NCBI GenBank assembly: GCA_934615235.1
Contig: CAKTTL010000093.1
Coordinates: 1 to 10,954, forward strand
Direction of reading: 5' to 3'
DNA length: 10,954 nucleotides
Source of the DNA: an uncultured Clostridia bacterium
GTDB lineage: Bacteria > Bacillota > Clostridia > Christensenellales > Aristaeellaceae
In this document: piece by piece, positions 8,645-10,954 of the stretch
Layout: every line of letters starts with the position of its first letter
Numbering within the stretch: position 1 is the first letter of the stretch
Notes under the pieces: model-generated
Database searches by the model: none
The model's input: only the letters and a program-made list of their open reading frames with translations
Told to the model about the DNA's origin: nothing
Translations under genes and position numbers: made by a program

Positions 8645-9094
8645 TTATTTCATCATCCCTTTGAAACGTTCGGCAACCTCGGGCGCGGACTCAACGTCGC
8701 GCAGAATGACAAGAATCGTGTTATCGCCGGCCAGCGTCCCGACGACCTCTTTCCAGCGCATCGTATCGACCATCTCCGCAGCGGCGTGCGCGCCGCCGGG
8801 CAGCGTCTTGATGACGATCTGGTTGCAGGCGTAATCGACGCTCTGCACGGTTTCGGCGAAGACGCGGCGCAGCCGCTCCGTCAACCCCTGTTCGCTGCGC
8901 TCGGCTACGGCGTAGCGATATACGCCGTCGTCGCCCATCACCTTGAAAAGGCGCAGCTCTTTAATATCGCGCGAGACGGTGGCCTGCGTAACGTCGAAGC
9001 CGCGCTTGCGCAGCTCCTCGGAAAGCGCCTCCTGCGTTTCCACCGCCTGATGTTCCACAATTTCCAATATCATCCGATGACGCTGCCGTTTCAT
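8645..9094 (-). CDS. argR: Arginine repressor ArgR/AhrC
   Basis: ArgR is a hexameric, arginine-binding transcription factor that represses arginine biosynthesis and, in Firmicutes, activates catabolism. The 149-residue length is standard. The N-terminal winged helix-turn-helix contains TQATVSRDIKELRL (36-49). The C-terminal oligomerisation and arginine-binding domain ends with GTLAGDNTILVI (119-130), where the second Asp of the commonly seen GDDT is Asn. I chose the ATG at 9094, not the longer in-frame start at 9202, because it has a perfect AGGAGG 7 bp upstream and the added 36 residues lie inside nadK and resemble nothing in the family. The gap to nadK is 16 bp and to recN zero, so it is co-transcribed. 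Its presence with recN and nadK is a long-conserved Firmicutes arrangement. Confidence 0.96.
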   Translation of the reverse strand: MKRQRHRMILEIVEHQAVETQEALSEELRKRGFDVTQATVSRDIKELRLFKVMGDDGVYRYAVAERSEQGLTERLRRVFAETVQSVDYACNQIVIKTLPGGAHAAAEMVDTMRWKEVVGTLAGDNTILVILRDVESAPEVAERFKGMMK

Positions 9095-9110
9095 GGCCGT
9101 TCCTCCTAAA

Positions 9111-9965
9111 TTAACGCTCTTCGCCTGAAAGGCCGCTGCCGCTCCAGAGCGACAGCTTCCCGCGCAGGGAAGAGAAGAATCTGTTTTCCCCGAACCGTAC
9201 AAACGGCAGACGCTCCTGCGCGCGCCGCACGCGAATTACCGCGCGCTCGAGCGCGATTCCGTCCCCGCCGTCTATCGACAGCATCAGCCTGCCGCCCGCG
9301 CCGCGCGGCGCAAGCGCCGCTTCAATCTGTGATTCGCCCGAGACCACCATCGGCCGCGCTGAAAACGTATGCGGGCAAACCGGCGCAAGCACGATGCAGT
9401 CCAGCTGCGGCACGACGACCGGCCCGCCGGCCGAAAGCGAATACGCCGTCGAGCCCGTGGGGCTTGAAATCACCAGCCCGTCGCCCGAAAAACGCGCCGC
9501 CGCCTGCCCGTCGACCGTTACGTCCGCCTGCAAAACCCGCTGGCACGCGCCGCGCGAGACGACCACGTCGTTGAGCGCAAGCGCACGCTCTCCGCCTTCG
9601 CGCTCGACGCGCAAAAGCATCCGTTCCTCCAGCCGGTAGTCCCCCGCGGCCAGACGGCGAACGGCTTCTTCCAGCGCTTCCGGCGCGCATTCGGCCAGAA
9701 ACCCCATCGTGCCCAGGTTTACGCCCAGCACGGGGACCATCTTTTCGCCCATCAGCCGCAGGACGCGCAGAATCGTCCCGTCCCCGCCGAGCACGGCGAC
9801 CACGTCCACATCCGCAAGCGCGGACGCATTCCGCGAATCGACGGGCACGAGCGCGGGCCCTTTTTCGCGGCAGATTTCCGCCAGACGCCGCGCAAGGCGC
9901 GCGGCCTCCGGCTTCTCGGGATGCACAAGCATGCCGAGGCGCTCGATTTGCTTTTCGTTCTTCAT
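9111..9965 (-). CDS. nadK: NAD kinase (ATP-NAD kinase)
   Basis: NadK phosphorylates NAD to NADP, the only route to NADP in most bacteria. The 284-residue product shows the hallmark GGDGT (60-64), VNLGTMGFL (82-90), LND (131-133, the family's substrate-binding N-E/D pair) and DGLVISSPTGSTAYSLSAGGP (about 162-182). The final 40 residues, rich in Arg, Gly and Ser, look variable. The ATG at 9965 is preceded by AAAGG 3 bp upstream. It is the first gene of the nadK-argR-recN-AAA+ unit. A promoter candidate lies only 9 bp upstream of the ATG, downstream of the radical SAM gene's terminator. Confidence 0.97.
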   Translation of the reverse strand: MKNEKQIERLGMLVHPEKPEAARLARRLAEICREKGPALVPVDSRNASALADVDVVAVLGGDGTILRVLRLMGEKMVPVLGVNLGTMGFLAECAPEALEEAVRRLAAGDYRLEERMLLRVEREGGERALALNDVVVSRGACQRVLQADVTVDGQAAARFSGDGLVISSPTGSTAYSLSAGGPVVVPQLDCIVLAPVCPHTFSARPMVVSGESQIEAALAPRGAGGRLMLSIDGGDGIALERAVIRVRRAQERLPFVRFGENRFFSSLRGKLSLWSGSGLSGEER

Positions 9966-9973
9966 TACCTTTC

Positions 9974-10002
9974 AGTATACCATTTGCTGCATGAAATTAC
10001 AA
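9974..10002 (-). promoter_or_regulatory. Predicted promoter of the nadK operon, very close to the start codon
   Basis: On the minus strand TTGTAA (complement of 9997-10002) and TATACT (complement of 9974-9979) are spaced 17 bp apart, a good sigma-A match. The -10 ends 8 bp before the ATG triplet (9965-9963). The start site would therefore fall almost at the initiation codon, making the message nearly leaderless and leaving the AAAGG motif outside the transcript. Either the transcript is leaderless or another promoter is used. Confidence 0.5.
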
Positions 10003-10012
10003 GATTCTTTTC

Positions 10013-10040
10013 AAATATAAAACCCGCGCTGCAGCGCGGG
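10013..10040 (-). terminator. Intrinsic terminator of the radical SAM gene
   Basis: A perfect 18-bp palindrome CCCGCGCTGCAGCGCGGG (10023-10040) forms a 7-bp GC stem with a TGCA loop. On the minus strand it is followed by TTTTATATTT (complement of 10013-10022). It starts 11 bp after the stop codon of the upstream minus-strand gene and separates it from the nadK operon promoter. Confidence 0.88.
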
Positions 10041-10051
10041 AAAACGTCTGT

Positions 10052-10942
10052 TTATTGTGTTTCCCCGCCTTCAAGCAGGTTCCAGTCCGGGATGGCGAAG
10101 GTTCCGGAGGACTCCATTTTTTGTGTATATCCGTCCAGCCCGAGCCAGTCCATATGTTCACGCACGCGGCGGTACGCGGCGGCGGAAACCGGTCTGTCCA
10201 GCCCGGGAATCTCCTTCGCCCGCCCGTAAGGCGTGTATTGCGCCATGAGACTTACCGGCACGTTCTCCAGCCCCGCGTCTACCAGCGCGCTGAGCGCCTC
10301 CATCGACGCGCCCGTACAGCCCGGCAGAATGAGATGCCGCACCATTGTGCCGCGCACCATCATGCCGTCGTCGTCAAATTCCGCGTCGCCCGTCTGGCGA
10401 TACATTTCCGCAATCGCCTTCAGCGCCACTTGCGGGTAATCCGGCGCGTCCGAGCAGAGCTTCGCAAGCGCCGCGTCCGCATATTTATAATCCGGCAGAT
10501 AAATGTCCACCAGCCCCTCGAGCATGCGCAGCGTCTCCACGCGCTCATATCCGCCGCTGTTCCAGATCACCGGTACGGACGGTTTGGCAATCCGCAGCGC
10601 CTCGGCCACCGCGGGCGCAAAATGCACTGCCGTGACGAGGTTGAGGTTGTGTACTCCTTCGGCGCACAGCGCCTTAAAAATATCCGCCAGTTCCTCCGGC
10701 GTGACGGTTTTTCCCCGCGCACCGGCACGGCTGATTTCATCGTTCTGGCAGAAAACGCAGTGCAGCGGACATCCGCAGAAAAACACCGCGCCGCTCCCGC
10801 GCACGCCGGAAAGACACGGCTCCTCGCCGAAATGCGCCGCCGCTCTGGCAATTACCGGCAGCGTTCCCATGCCGCAGCGCCCCGCGCCCGCGCGCTCGCT
10901 TCTCTCCGCGTGACACATCCGCGGGCAAAGATCACAGATCAT
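10052..10942 (-). CDS. PflA-like radical SAM protein (COG1313-type)
   Basis: A 296-residue radical SAM protein related to pyruvate formate-lyase activating enzymes. The [4Fe-4S]-binding CxxxCxxC is CPLHCVFC (58-65). An N-terminal Cys set, CDLCPRMC (3-10) plus C23, is characteristic of the uncharacterised PflX/COG1313 group and may hold an extra metal site. Other family landmarks are LPDYKY, RHLILPGC and MAQYTPYGRA. The ATG at 10942 follows GAGGAG at the window edge. Substrate is unknown: no glycyl radical enzyme is adjacent, so the name 'activating enzyme' should not be taken as a demonstrated activity. A strong terminator follows, so it is transcribed separately from nadK. The gene usually found upstream of nadK in Firmicutes (tlyA) is not here. 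Confidence 0.88.
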   Translation of the reverse strand: MICDLCPRMCHAERSERAGAGRCGMGTLPVIARAAAHFGEEPCLSGVRGSGAVFFCGCPLHCVFCQNDEISRAGARGKTVTPEELADIFKALCAEGVHNLNLVTAVHFAPAVAEALRIAKPSVPVIWNSGGYERVETLRMLEGLVDIYLPDYKYADAALAKLCSDAPDYPQVALKAIAEMYRQTGDAEFDDDGMMVRGTMVRHLILPGCTGASMEALSALVDAGLENVPVSLMAQYTPYGRAKEIPGLDRPVSAAAYRRVREHMDWLGLDGYTQKMESSGTFAIPDWNLLEGGETQ

Positions 10943-10954
10943 TCTTTTCTCCTC

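Noticed and set aside
9991..10018. ARG-box-like sequence upstream of nadK
   Set aside because: ATGAA and TTTCA half-sites are present but the spacing does not fit the 18-bp ArgR operator, so autoregulation by ArgR cannot be claimed.

Overview
The window reads as a chromosomal segment of a GC-rich, low-oxygen member of the Clostridia (Bacillota). The clues are the nadK-argR-recN block typical of Firmicutes, a SpoVK/CbbX-type AAA+ ATPase, a PflA-like radical SAM protein, strong AGGAGG ribosome binding sites, and a secreted protein built from Cys-rich 'ALGH' repeats of a kind common in gut Clostridia. I cannot fix family or genus from the sequence alone. No tRNA, rRNA or CRISPR array was recognised.

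Layout. (1) Bases 1-161: no convincing gene; a near-perfect sigma-A promoter and a strong RBS drive the next two genes. (2) 162-3601, plus strand: prfC (release factor 3) and typA/bipA, two ribosome-associated GTPases overlapping by 4 bp, closed by an intrinsic terminator. (3) 3602-3812: a 211-bp convergent gap holding a palindromic repeat (copy A) and a perfect 22-bp-arm hairpin. (4) 3813-5703: a divergent pair, a secreted protein with eight exact 40-residue Cys repeats (minus) and a small XRE regulator (plus), sharing a 121-bp AT-rich control region with dyads over the minus-strand promoter. (5) 5704-5926: a second convergent gap with copy B of the same repeat, interrupted at a TA by a roughly 160-bp MITE-like element with 17-bp terminal inverted repeats. 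(6) 9965 down to 5927, minus strand: a tightly packed nadK-argR-recN-AAA+ operon. (7) 10942 down to 10052, minus strand: a radical SAM activase-like gene with its own terminator.

How the parts relate. The conserved flanks cover translation (prfC-typA), NADP supply, arginine-responsive regulation and DNA repair (nadK-argR-recN). Between them lies an accessory-looking module, the secreted repeat protein plus XRE regulator, bracketed by two same-orientation copies of the palindromic repeat. This bracketed module and the MITE nested in one repeat copy are the most interesting parts of the window. The regulation of the secreted protein by the XRE protein is inferred only from position and dyad symmetry.
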